Assembly (NCBI GenBank): GCA_016841765.1
Contig: JAENYN010000007.1
Location: forward strand, 59,015-114,457
Reading direction: 5' to 3'
Origin: Guptibacillus hwajinpoensis
Lineage (GTDB): Bacteria > Bacillota > Bacilli > Bacillales > Bacillaceae_O
Length of the DNA stretch: 55,443 nucleotides
A program made the translations under genes and the position numbers. The notes under the pieces were generated by a model. That model was given only the letters and a program-made list of their open reading frames with translations, was not told the DNA's origin and ran no database searches. Of this stretch, positions 16,942-26,100 are shown in pieces (position 1 is the first letter of the stretch; each line of letters begins with the position of its first letter).

Positions 16942-17037
16942 TTATTCAAAATTAAATAAATCCGTCTTAAAAATAAGCCATCCGAGAATAACCCAGGAAG
17001 AAACAATCAGAATCGCTCCATAGTGCAATACAGTCAC
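16942..17037 (-). CDS. Small one-helix membrane protein, likely symporter accessory subunit
   Basis: A 31-residue product from GTG 17037 to TAA 16942, with AAAGGAGGT 8 nt upstream. It consists of one hydrophobic helix with two Trp residues (SSWVILGWLIF) and a short KTDLFNFE tail. It ends 15 nt before the symporter start. Small single-helix proteins directly upstream of SSS transporter genes are known in Bacillota as symporter small accessory proteins, and the size, order and ribosome site here fit that. It is too short for standard gene callers and easily missed. Confidence 0.75.
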   Translation of the reverse strand: MTVLHYGAILIVSSWVILGWLIFKTDLFNFE

Positions 17038-17052
17038 AGACCTGTACCTCCT

Positions 17053-17637
17053 TTAGAAATCAAGTTGGTTTGTATTTTTAGCAGTTTGAACAATCCAATC
17101 TTTAATTCCTTTCATTTTTTCAACATCAGAAATGACGTTCGTCAACGCTTCTTCCACAATGAATTTCCGCTTGCTGGCCTGTTTTACAAAATAGACATGG
17201 TAGGGTAGATATATGTTTTCACGTTTAGCGCACACGTACTTTGGGGGCTTAACCGGCCGCAGCGACTTGTGCACATAATTTTCAAGTGCACGGTTGCATT
17301 CCTGGTCGGCAGTCTCAGCAGTTATAGAGAAGTGTAAAAAGTAGTCATTTTCAGGCGTAACCAAATCTGTTTCCGGCCACATTTCTGTTTGGGCAGCCAG
17401 GCCCGTCAACCCGTTAACCCCTATTCGAATCAGGGCGTGCATATCCCTGAAAAGATAACGTGGCACTGTGACCTTCCACTCATAAAACGTGTAAGGATAG
17501 TAAAAAGTGAACAAAGGGACGATTTCGGTTTTCCTTGATGGAAACCAAAATGTTCCCCTCCCCTTATTCTCAATGCCTTCTTCAATCAAAGGGCATCTGG
17601 CTATCATAACGTTTTTCTTTTGAAGAGTTGGAACCAC
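17053..17637 (-). CDS. Hypothetical protein in the ADH-ALDH-symporter operon
   Basis: A 194-residue soluble protein that I do not recognise. It starts at GTG 17637 after GGGGGTGAT. The sequence is rich in aromatic residues (FWFPSRKTEIVPLFTFYYPY) and basic C-terminally, with no signal peptide, membrane segment or obvious catalytic motif. It lies between the aldehyde dehydrogenase gene and the symporter accessory gene in a tight operon (34-nt and 15-nt gaps), so a role in processing or sensing the imported substrate is likely. A search for homologues next to similar symporters would be informative. Confidence 0.65.
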   Translation of the reverse strand: MVPTLQKKNVMIARCPLIEEGIENKGRGTFWFPSRKTEIVPLFTFYYPYTFYEWKVTVPRYLFRDMHALIRIGVNGLTGLAAQTEMWPETDLVTPENDYFLHFSITAETADQECNRALENYVHKSLRPVKPPKYVCAKRENIYLPYHVYFVKQASKRKFIVEEALTNVISDVEKMKGIKDWIVQTAKNTNQLDF

Positions 17638-17671
17638 CGCATCACCCCCTTTTTCTATGAATCAACCTATC

Positions 17672-19120
17672 TTATAGATTCATAATAATAACTTTCATTT
17701 CCGTCAATTCCTCAACAGCATACCGTGGGCCTTCCCTTCCGATTCCGCTTTCCTTTATGCCGCCGTATGGCATGGCGTCGGCCCTGAAGGTTGAGGCATC
17801 ATTGATAATGACTCCGCCTGTTTTTAACCGCCTGGCCGCACTCATTGCGACAGATAAGTTGGTGGTGAAGATCCCTGACTGCAGCCCATAACTGGAATCG
17901 TTGGCAGCCTGAATTGCATCTTCCAGATCATCGTAGGTTGTTACCGTCAGAACCGGACCAAACACTTCCTGGCAAACTACTTTCATACTGTGGTTAACAT
18001 CACTCAAAATGGTCGGCGCTATGATTGCACCATCCTGTTTACCACCGGTAACCAGGCGTGCTCCATCTGCTTGCGCTTCCTTTATCCAGTCCATGACACG
18101 ATCAGCTTCTTTCTTGCTGATCAGCGGACCAATATCGGTTTCCTCATCCAAAGGATTTCCTACCTTCAACGACTCTGTCACGTTTTTTAGTTTTTCAAGG
18201 AACTCTTCTTCGACTTTTGAATGGACATAAATCCGCTGTACCGAAATGCAAGCCTGACCGGCTGTATTGAATCCTTTTAATGCACATAACTTTGCTGCCT
18301 GATCAAGGTCGGCATCATGGTGGACAATGTTTGGCGAGTTATTCCCAAGTTCCAATGAAACCTTCCTCAGCCCGCTTTTTTCCTTTATGTGCTTACCTAC
18401 TTCCGCACTGCCCGTAAATGTGTATTTTCCAATTCTGTCTTCCTCCAACAGCCATTCTCCGACCTCTGAGCCGGATCCGCAAACGAGATTCACATATCCA
18501 GACGGCAGACCGGCTTCCTTTAATATCTCAATTAAATGGTAAGCAGAGGCGGCTGTATCCGAAGCTGGCTTCCACACAACTGTGTTGCCCGCTGCAATAG
18601 ATGGGCCAACTTTATGACAGGCCAGATTAAAAGGAAAATTGAAGGGCGTAATCGCACAGATAACACCGATCGGTGCTCTAACTGTAAATCCCATACGATT
18701 TTCAGCACCCGGGGACGCTGAAATGGGAATAACTTCACCGCTAATTCGTTTTGCTTCTTCAGACGATAGTGTGAGTGTCTGGATGGCCCGGTCCACTTCC
18801 CCCCGCGCATCCTTGATTGTTTTCCCGACTTCCCTGGCAAGTGTCCGGGCAACCTCTTCCTTCCGCTCACCGAGGAGCTCTGATGCTTTCTTTAAAATGT
18901 TGTACCGATCATAAGGAGACAACCGATCGCTTTCAAACGTTTCCAGTGCAATGGACACAGCGTCTTTTACATGCTCTCTTTTAGCCTTTGAAACGTTGAT
19001 GATTGGCTGTCCGGAAAATTTATCCTTAACTGTGAATGTTTCATCAGTCAAAACCTCTTGATCACCTAAAATAAGCCCTCTTGAGGCAATGCTCAAAACG
19101 CCTTCGGAATTTGCAGCCAC
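17672..19120 (-). CDS. NAD(P)-dependent aldehyde dehydrogenase
   Basis: A 482-residue ALDH superfamily enzyme starting at GTG 19120 with GGAGG upstream. Motifs are complete: ITPFNFPFN, the GNTVVWKPAS cofactor loop, FTGSAEVG, the general-base segment LELGNNSPNIV, the nucleophile Cys in AGQACISVQRI, and QEVFGPVLTV. The overall pattern resembles lactaldehyde/phosphonoacetaldehyde/glyceraldehyde-type ALDHs. It would oxidise the aldehyde made by the zinc ADH encoded just upstream (22-nt gap). The substrate is not determined. Confidence 0.88.
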   Translation of the reverse strand: MAANSEGVLSIASRGLILGDQEVLTDETFTVKDKFSGQPIINVSKAKREHVKDAVSIALETFESDRLSPYDRYNILKKASELLGERKEEVARTLAREVGKTIKDARGEVDRAIQTLTLSSEEAKRISGEVIPISASPGAENRMGFTVRAPIGVICAITPFNFPFNLACHKVGPSIAAGNTVVWKPASDTAASAYHLIEILKEAGLPSGYVNLVCGSGSEVGEWLLEEDRIGKYTFTGSAEVGKHIKEKSGLRKVSLELGNNSPNIVHHDADLDQAAKLCALKGFNTAGQACISVQRIYVHSKVEEEFLEKLKNVTESLKVGNPLDEETDIGPLISKKEADRVMDWIKEAQADGARLVTGGKQDGAIIAPTILSDVNHSMKVVCQEVFGPVLTVTTYDDLEDAIQAANDSSYGLQSGIFTTNLSVAMSAARRLKTGGVIINDASTFRADAMPYGGIKESGIGREGPRYAVEELTEMKVIIMNL

Positions 19121-19142
19121 TGGATCATTCCTCCCCGATTTG

Positions 19143-20279
19143 TTATTCAGTCACGCTTTCTTTACCTGAAACTTCTGCCGGTTCTGCAATCTGAGATTTC
19201 ATATTTATAGAAGCCCGCGTCACTTCTCTTGATGCAGACTTATCAAGCGCTTCCTGAAGGTTACAAAAATCAAAATCAGCATCGATAATGTCCGTAAATG
19301 GATACTTTTCGATATTCATGGACAGGAATGTAAGCGCTTTATTTAAATACCACGGATCATATCTGACAATCGGAATAATCTGAATCGATTTTCTCGTCAG
19401 AAGTCCAGGATCGAAATCTGTATATTTACCTGGTGAAACATTGCCGATCGTCACATATTGCCCGCCACTTCGGATCAAGTGGATTCCTTCACTGAAAGCT
19501 GCAGGTACACCACTTAGTTCAATGCCGACATCCGCGCCGACTCCATCGGTCAATCCTTTGATTGCCGCTTCTCTCTTTTCGACAGTATCAAATTCCTTCA
19601 AGTTGATTGTGTGATCCGCACCGAACCTTTTAGCTAGCTCCAGTCGTGACTCCACTGCATCAATAATAATAACCTTTGCACCTTTCTCCTTTGCAATCGC
19701 AGTCGCATTCAAACCAAGACCACCTGCACCCTGGATAACGATGGTATCTCCGTATGCCAAAGCCGATTTATCAATGCCATAGTAAACCTGTGACAAAGCA
19801 CAATTCGCGCTGGCAGCAGCTACATCAGGCACATTCTCAGGAACCTTATAAAAAAACATATCTGGATGAATGTAATAATGGGTTGAAAAAGTTCCATGGA
19901 AATGCGGCGCTTCTTCGGGATCTTTATTCCAAAAATCATAAGCCTTTTCACACAAGTGGAACTGTCCGCGCCTGCACATGTTACACTTCCTGCATGTCTG
20001 GTAATAGACGGTTGCAACCCGGTCCCCCTCTTTGATTGGCTGCCCTGCATAGTCCTGGCTTACTCCCTGGCCTAGTTTCTCGATGACACCGACCATTTCA
20101 TGGCCGAGTACCCCCTTCTTTTTGGTCGGATGTTCTCCACGCCAGATATGGAGTTCTGAGCCGCACACATTCGTACGGGTCACTTTTAAAACGACCGCTC
20201 CTTTTTCAGGTTCCGGCACTTCGTATTCCCTGAAATCCATTTTCATCGGTTCTGTCATGACTGCTACTTTACCTTTCAT
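19143..20279 (-). CDS. Zinc-dependent medium-chain alcohol dehydrogenase
   Basis: About 378 residues from ATG 20279, chosen over an upstream in-frame start because AAGGAGGGA sits just before it. MDR-family features are the catalytic zinc residues (NVCGSELH, GHEMVG), a structural zinc loop with four cysteines (CRKCNMCRRGQFHLC) and the NAD site GAGGLGLNATAIAKEKGA. It has an insertion around YDFWNKDPEEAPHFHG. It is the first gene of the operon under the sigma-54 promoter at 20316-20333. It probably oxidises a small alcohol or polyol to the aldehyde or ketone used by the next gene product. Confidence 0.88.
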   Translation of the reverse strand: MKGKVAVMTEPMKMDFREYEVPEPEKGAVVLKVTRTNVCGSELHIWRGEHPTKKKGVLGHEMVGVIEKLGQGVSQDYAGQPIKEGDRVATVYYQTCRKCNMCRRGQFHLCEKAYDFWNKDPEEAPHFHGTFSTHYYIHPDMFFYKVPENVPDVAAASANCALSQVYYGIDKSALAYGDTIVIQGAGGLGLNATAIAKEKGAKVIIIDAVESRLELAKRFGADHTINLKEFDTVEKREAAIKGLTDGVGADVGIELSGVPAAFSEGIHLIRSGGQYVTIGNVSPGKYTDFDPGLLTRKSIQIIPIVRYDPWYLNKALTFLSMNIEKYPFTDIIDADFDFCNLQEALDKSASREVTRASINMKSQIAEPAEVSGKESVTE

Positions 20280-20315
20280 GGAATCCCTCCTTATGATTAC
20301 TTTCACTTAAAGTAA

Positions 20316-20333
20316 ATGCAAAAAGTGTGCCAA
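20316..20333 (-). promoter_or_regulatory. Sigma-54 (-24/-12) promoter for the ADH operon
   Basis: The minus strand reads TTGGCAC-ACTTT-TTGCAT, an essentially perfect match to the TGGCAC-N5-TTGCA consensus with exact 5-bp spacing. It is about 37 nt upstream of the ADH start codon. With a sigma-54 activator gene divergently encoded 200 bp away, this is strong evidence for SigL-dependent expression. Confidence 0.9.
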
Positions 20334-20466
20334 CTTATAAAAGCCGCTTGTACAGGGCGGTAAATCATAATATAATAATTTTAAAATTGCTAATATGCAA
20401 TATTTTCAGAATTTTGTCAAAATATCACACGCATAGTCCTTAACTTTATCTTCCAATCAGTATTTA

Positions 20467-20499
20467 TTGCAAAATCGCAACGCAATTGCATTTTTGCAA
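20467..20499. promoter_or_regulatory. Upstream activating sequence for the sigma-54 activator
   Basis: Imperfect inverted repeat: arms TTGCAAAATCGCAA (20467-20480) and TTGCATTTTTGCAA (20486-20499) pair at 12 of 14 positions with a 5-bp spacer. It lies about 135-165 bp upstream of the -24/-12 promoter and 38 bp before the activator gene. That position suits both enhancer activation of the ADH operon and autoregulation. The DNA between is very A+T rich, which would ease looping. Confidence 0.65.
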
Positions 20500-20536
20500 C
20501 GAGGTGTGCTGACTTTTTATAAAAGGAGGGGTGCTG

Positions 20537-21943
20537 ATGCTGTCTACTTTAGATGTCCAGCAGCAATTGACCCGGCAAAAACAAATTACAAAGGAACTGG
20601 AAGCGGCCGTCCAGGCCTGCCAGGAAGGAATTTATATTTGTGATGCACAGCTTCGCTGCCTCTGGGTAAACAGGGCATATGAACGGATTACAGGTCTTCC
20701 GGGTTCCCGTTTGAAAGGGAAAACCAGTACACAGTTAGAAAGAGAGGGCGTCATCTCAAAAGGGGTCGGACCGATCGTCCTAAAAAAACAAAAAGAAATG
20801 TCCTTAATTCAGATCTTCCCAACGAGTGGGAAAAAGGTTCTTGTAACCGGAAAACCTGTATTTGAAAACGGTGAGTTGATTCGGATTGTCATTACTGCAC
20901 GTGACTTGACGGAACTGAATAAATTGGAATCAAAGCTAAAAGAGGCGGAGGAACGGTCAGAAAGATATTTCCGGGAGTTGAGCCAGCTAAAAAAACAGCA
21001 AACCAATTTTGATATGGTTGCTGTCAGCACTAAAATGAATAGAGTTGTGGAAATGGCCCAGCGTATTTCAAAAGCAGACTCGCCAGTGCTCATTCAAGGC
21101 GAATCCGGCACGGGAAAAGAAGTCATTTCAAAACTAATACACCAATCGAGCAACCGTGCCAATGAGCCCTTCATCAAAATAAATTGCGGCGCCATTCCAG
21201 AAGATTTACTTGAATCCGAGCTGTTCGGTTATGTTAAAGGTGCATTTACCGGAGCAGACCACAAAGGAAAACCCGGCTTGTTTGAAACCGCACATAATGG
21301 GACGTTATTTTTGGATGAAATAGGTGATATGTCTCTAAAGCTGCAAACTAAACTCCTCAGAGTTCTTCAGGATTTCGAAGTCACCCGTCTTGGCAGCACC
21401 AAATCGACCAAAGTTAATGTAAGAATCATTTGTGCCACTAATCTTCCACTTGACGAATTGGTGAAAACAGGTGAATTTCGGAATGACTTATTTTACCGAA
21501 TCAACGTCATTCCCATTTCCATCCCTCCCCTAAGGGAGCGGAAACGTGATATCCAACCCTTGATTCAGCAAAAACTGGACCAATTGGCTACTAAATACAA
21601 ATTCCAGAAAAGTATTTCAATAGAGGCAGTGAAAAAACTCGAGGCGTACCACTGGCCAGGAAACATCCGTGAGCTGCAAAATTTGATTGAACGATTATTT
21701 GTTATGACAAATGAACATATCATTATGCCCGACCACCTGCCCCTTTACTTAATAGAAGATACAGAAGGCGGTAGCAAGGAAAAAGGGAACAAGTCATTGA
21801 AAGAACAAATTGAAGCTTTTGAGAAAACGGTCATCCGAAACTCCTTAAAAGAATCGGCAAACCTTCGGGAAGCATCAGCAAAACTCGGAATCAACCCTTC
21901 CACCCTTACGAGGAAATGTCAGCGTTATGGCCTTTACAAATGA
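20537..21943 (+). CDS. PAS-domain sigma-54-dependent transcriptional activator
   Basis: About 468 residues from ATG 20537, 7 nt after AAAGGAGG (a GTG at 20531 is too close to the ribosome site). Domains in order: PAS sensor (about 15-130), coiled linker, AAA+ domain (about 155-395) with Walker A GESGTGKE, the sigma-54 contact loop GAFTGA and Walker B TLFLDEIGDM, and a Fis-type helix-turn-helix at the C-terminus (ASAKLGINPSTLTRKCQRYG). It belongs to the RocR/AcoR-like enhancer-binding group, is divergent from the ADH operon and almost certainly activates it. The PAS domain probably binds the substrate or an intermediate. Confidence 0.92.
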   Translation: MLSTLDVQQQLTRQKQITKELEAAVQACQEGIYICDAQLRCLWVNRAYERITGLPGSRLKGKTSTQLEREGVISKGVGPIVLKKQKEMSLIQIFPTSGKKVLVTGKPVFENGELIRIVITARDLTELNKLESKLKEAEERSERYFRELSQLKKQQTNFDMVAVSTKMNRVVEMAQRISKADSPVLIQGESGTGKEVISKLIHQSSNRANEPFIKINCGAIPEDLLESELFGYVKGAFTGADHKGKPGLFETAHNGTLFLDEIGDMSLKLQTKLLRVLQDFEVTRLGSTKSTKVNVRIICATNLPLDELVKTGEFRNDLFYRINVIPISIPPLRERKRDIQPLIQQKLDQLATKYKFQKSISIEAVKKLEAYHWPGNIRELQNLIERLFVMTNEHIIMPDHLPLYLIEDTEGGSKEKGNKSLKEQIEAFEKTVIRNSLKESANLREASAKLGINPSTLTRKCQRYGLYK

Positions 21944-21955
21944 TGAGTGAAAAAA

Positions 21956-22001
21956 TGGTGCCTGACCCCCGGCGCTTTAACGCGCCGGGGGTCAGGCACC
22001 A
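21956..22001. repeat. REP-like hairpin, GGTGCCTGACCCC family (copy 2)
   Basis: Perfect GGTGCCTGACCCCCGGCGC arm facing its complement, with a TTTAAC centre. It lies between two converging genes (activator on plus, membrane protein on minus), where it could act as a bidirectional terminator, although no T-tract follows. Confidence 0.92.
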
Positions 22002-22044
22002 ATATGGTTAATCTCTTCCGGAAAAGTTATTAGAACCGATTTCT

Positions 22045-22902
22045 TTATAATGCTGCTTTAGTCAAAATGAACCTGCGAATGAATCCATATACAGTAAGCA
22101 AAAAACCCACTAGAGTCGTTAACCAGGGATAGAGAAGCGGATAAAAATAAGTTGGATAGTACATGACTCCATCCGCTTTATAACCCAGCCACGTAGGCGT
22201 AACCATCGCTTCATTAATGAAGGCGGTTCGGTAAGGTGCGGCTTTTCTTTCTGTATTATTAAATGTTTCTACTTTAATCTGTCCATCCTTTGAAACCCAA
22301 AGGAATTTCCAAAGGCTCTCCTCTATCTTCCACTCATTTCCGAAACGTTGAATGATCAATAAAGATTCTTCATTAGTGGAGAGGTTTTCAACCAATAAGA
22401 ACCCTAAGTTATCGTAACGAGTATATTGAAAGTCACCCGGATTTAAATTAGATGGTTTGTCACTTTGGAATAGACGATCATTTACACTGATTTCCAGAGG
22501 GTATGATGCCGTTTCAGGAAAGAGTCTGACAGGGTTCGATGTTTTATACAAGGGAAACTGGTCTCTAACTTTGATGATTTGGTTATTATAGTTAAACGTT
22601 TGCTCAAACCTGCCTTTTTCCCCTATTCTTTTAAGATCAGCATCTACTAATTGGAGTTCACTCTTTGTTGGATTACGAAGCTGACTGCCTTTCATTATGA
22701 TTACACGGCCCAGCTTTTCGATACCTAACCTATTGTTATCTTCAATAAAATAATCCGTTCCAGTGTATGTAACTAGTTTCATATCGTACTGTTTCCGGAT
22801 GGATTGTTCATAAAAAGATTCACGAATACTAGAGAAGTTTGGCGGCAATGACAAAAGCACTAAAATGATTCCTATTATGAATGACAGCATACCTTTTTTC
22901 AT
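22045..22902 (-). CDS. Hypothetical membrane protein
   Basis: A 285-residue protein starting at ATG 22902 (ribosome site GGGGGGAT). A hydrophobic helix lies at residues 5-22 and a second at about 253-275, with an extracytoplasmic soluble domain between that looks beta-rich. No catalytic motif is recognisable. The extracytoplasmic placement is inferred from charge (KK before helix 1, RR after helix 2). It is monocistronic, downstream of the amylopullulanase gene on the same strand but separated from it by a terminator and a gap of 238 bp with no convincing gene. Confidence 0.6.
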   Translation of the reverse strand: MKKGMLSFIIGIILVLLSLPPNFSSIRESFYEQSIRKQYDMKLVTYTGTDYFIEDNNRLGIEKLGRVIIMKGSQLRNPTKSELQLVDADLKRIGEKGRFEQTFNYNNQIIKVRDQFPLYKTSNPVRLFPETASYPLEISVNDRLFQSDKPSNLNPGDFQYTRYDNLGFLLVENLSTNEESLLIIQRFGNEWKIEESLWKFLWVSKDGQIKVETFNNTERKAAPYRTAFINEAMVTPTWLGYKADGVMYYPTYFYPLLYPWLTTLVGFLLTVYGFIRRFILTKAAL

Positions 22903-23111
22903 TTCATCCCCCCTACTTAAGAATAAACAAATATCAAAAAAAGGAAAAGAAGCAGGAAACGGTTCTGTTGCTTCCTTCGCAAAACCGTTAGAACCTTACG
23001 GACACCAGAACCATTTTCTATGCATAAAAACCCAAAAACACCTATATTCAAGCCAAATTTAAAAAGTTTCACGCCAAACTCCCTATCCGTTACATCGGAC
23101 ACTTCCCCTCA

Positions 23112-23140
23112 TAAAAAAGAAGCAGGGAATTGTCCCTGCT
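23112..23140 (-). terminator. Rho-independent terminator of the amylopullulanase gene
   Basis: On the minus strand AGCAGGGA-CAAT-TCCCTGCT is followed by TCTTTTTT, directly after the stop codon at 23141. Perfect 8-bp stem and a good U-tract. Confidence 0.88.
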
Positions 23141-26100
23141 CTACTTTACAACCGCTTCCACTTTTCCAGAGCGGTTTTTTTCATTGACGATTGCTACCGC
23201 TTTGGCTGGCAGTTCAATTGTGCGTTGCTTTTGTGCAGGCTCAGGTTTATCTTTGCCTGCCGGTTCTTCGGTTGCTTTTCTGTCTAGCTTGATCACGACA
23301 GTTGTCAACGGATTAATAGTCATTGTGTCATCCGTCATTGTGAAGCCTGATTGGCTTTTTACTTTCTTTCTGCCGGCTTCATCATTATCCACGAGGACAA
23401 CGCCATCGGAGAAGTCGTAGTCTCCAAGTGTGAGCGTACGTGCTTCATCATCCGCATTCACAAAGACATAATAGACTCCAGTGTCATCAGTCGACACATT
23501 CTCATAAGCAATCACCAGATCGGAATCGCCAACTTCAGGAAAATCAAGCAGTGAGATGTTCTGGTCAACCAACTCTTTTTCACCCAGGCGGAAAGCGTTT
23601 GTTGACCTTCTGAGCTCAATCAATCCTTCAGTATACTCACGGGTTGTTGTGTTTACGTTGAAATCTTTCTTGTCCGTCGCCTTCTCCCAGTCAAACATGT
23701 TGATCGCATCGGAAGAATCATACGAGTCATGGATGAAGTAGCCGAAGGAATCGCCTTCTTCATCAAAAAGCTCATGATATTTCTGTTCCGGCACCCCTTC
23801 ACCAAGCCATTGCTTCGTGCGGCCGTATTCCTGGCCCGCATGGAGGAAGGCGGTTCCCTGCGACGTCAGAATCAGCGAGTTGCCGAGCCTTACGCGTTTA
23901 TGGATCTCCAGGTTGTTTTCCGGGATGGCCGGATCCTTCTTGATCGATTGGGCGATGACGTCATACAGCGGCAGGTTGTCGTGGGCCGCGATGTACTGGA
24001 CCATGTCGCCCGGGTCGTCATCAGCCGTGTTGGACGGCTGGCCTTTGATGTTGTTGAAAATCGTATTGATGTCACGGGCGCCGCCGGTGATGAACCGCGG
24101 CTCGCCTTCCGAACCGAATCCTGACTTCAATTCGTTGCGCATCTCATCAGAGAACACGCCGACATCATCGGTTTTGTCCATCCAATCCTGGTCTGCACCC
24201 ATGCCTTCAAGCGCAGGATCGGACAGGTGGCCGGCAAATGTGCGCCAGCCTTCACCGATGAAGAGTGCATCTGGATTCACCTCGGCAGCTGCATCGTATG
24301 CATTCTGGACAGCTGGATATGTCGCGTCGCCCATCATGTCAAAGCGCATGCCGTCTATCTTGTATTCCTCGAACCAGTATTTCACGGAATCGACCATCAG
24401 CTTTTCGGCCATCTTGTGGCTGGTCGCCAGGTTGTTGCCGAAGCCGCCGAGGAAGTTGCCCTGCGCATCCTGGAACGCGTAATAATCAGGGACGATATCA
24501 TTCAACGTGCTCGTTTTCGCCATATGTGTGTAGACGACATCCAGCACTACGCCCATGCCCGCATCATGGATGGCATCGATCAATTCCTTCAGCTCTTTCA
24601 CACGCAGCTCGGCATCAGCCGGATTTTCGGAGTATGCGCCATCCGGCGAGAAATAACTGTGTGGGTCGTAACCCCAGTTATATTCATTGCCGCCTGCGGA
24701 ATACTCCAATTCGCGTTCTCCCATCGCCGTTTCATCGCCGTAATACCAGGCCATGACCGGCAGCAGCTGCACGTGGGTTACACCAAGCTTTTTAATGTAA
24801 TCAAGCTTATCGATGAAAGCTTTATAGGAACCCCAGCGCGCGTTCAAGTCGCCGGCAATCGACGGGTCGGAGGTGAAATCGCGGATGTGCGTTTCATAAA
24901 TGACCGCATCCTCGCGCTTTTCATATCCGTCGATATCGGCTTGGTCAAAACCTTCCGGATCGGTATCGCTCAAGTCGACGATCGCCGCCTTGCCGACGAC
25001 ATCGCCGTCAGGACCAGGCTCACCAGCGGTATCGACCGTGAATGCCGCCATCGACTTCGCGTACGGATCGAGCACCTTTTTCGTCAAGCCGTCGTTTGTC
25101 ACTTCGTACTGGTAATAGTAGCCTTCAAGATCATCCACATTCAGGTCGCCGGGCGCAATGTCCGCTGTCCAGACGCCTTTCTCGCCTTTTGCAAGTTCGA
25201 TGCTGCCGATTTCACTCGCCGCATCCTCTTTGTCAAAAAAGTTCGCAACAACTTTGCTTGCTTTCGGCGCCCACAGTTTCAGTGTTGCCGCGCCGTCTTT
25301 ATATGCCGCACCGAGATCCTCGCCTTCGTAGCCAAACATCTCATCAAGCATTCGCCAGCTTGAATCCGCTTCAATCATCCGGCCGGCGAACGTAACGTAT
25401 AACGGCAGCTTGTCCAAATCAAATGCCGCTTTTACAGTTGCCGTTTTATCGCCGGTGATTTCCGCACTTTCAACGGATACCGCAGCGCCGTCTGCATCCT
25501 TGATGTCCAGTCCGGCCATCAGGCTCTCAGGAGTCAATCCGTCTGTCATCGTAAAGCCCAGTTGGATGGTATCTTCAGAAATCACTTCTGCCGATGTCAG
25601 CCCGGTCGCCTGCTCCCAGTACGGGGAAATATAGACGTTGTCATCCCCCTGGCGCACCCAGAGGCGGTTGTACCTGTCGAGCAGGTTGAACGTTTTATCG
25701 CCGCCGTCTTTTTCACCGTTCGTCCGGTTCAGGGTGATAAAACCGATTTGCTTCGCGTTTTCTTTTAATTCAATATCTACATATGCTCCGTAACGGTCCG
25801 TTCCGTCGAATGCCTTCGCGCCTGTCGGCCAGTTCTCGGAAGGTGCTGCGACATCACCCCAGTTCCAGACGCCGAAGTTTTCATAGTCGGCGTTATCACG
25901 CTCGTAATGGATCCGCACCGTATTCGCCGGCAGGTCAACCGGTTCATACGTGAACACGTCATCGGACCCTTGCTTGATCCAGATTTCGTTTATGTCCGGA
26001 TCGGTGATGGTGAAGCCTTTGTCGCCGCCGTCTTTACCGGCATCGCCTTTCGTCACATCCATAACGAGGAAGCCGATGTTTTTCGCACCGTCAGCAAGCT

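Noticed and set aside
22917-23102. Minus-strand 61-aa open frame between the membrane protein and amylopullulanase genes
   Set aside because: It has no ribosome site and low-complexity content, and lies downstream of a strong terminator; treated as non-coding.
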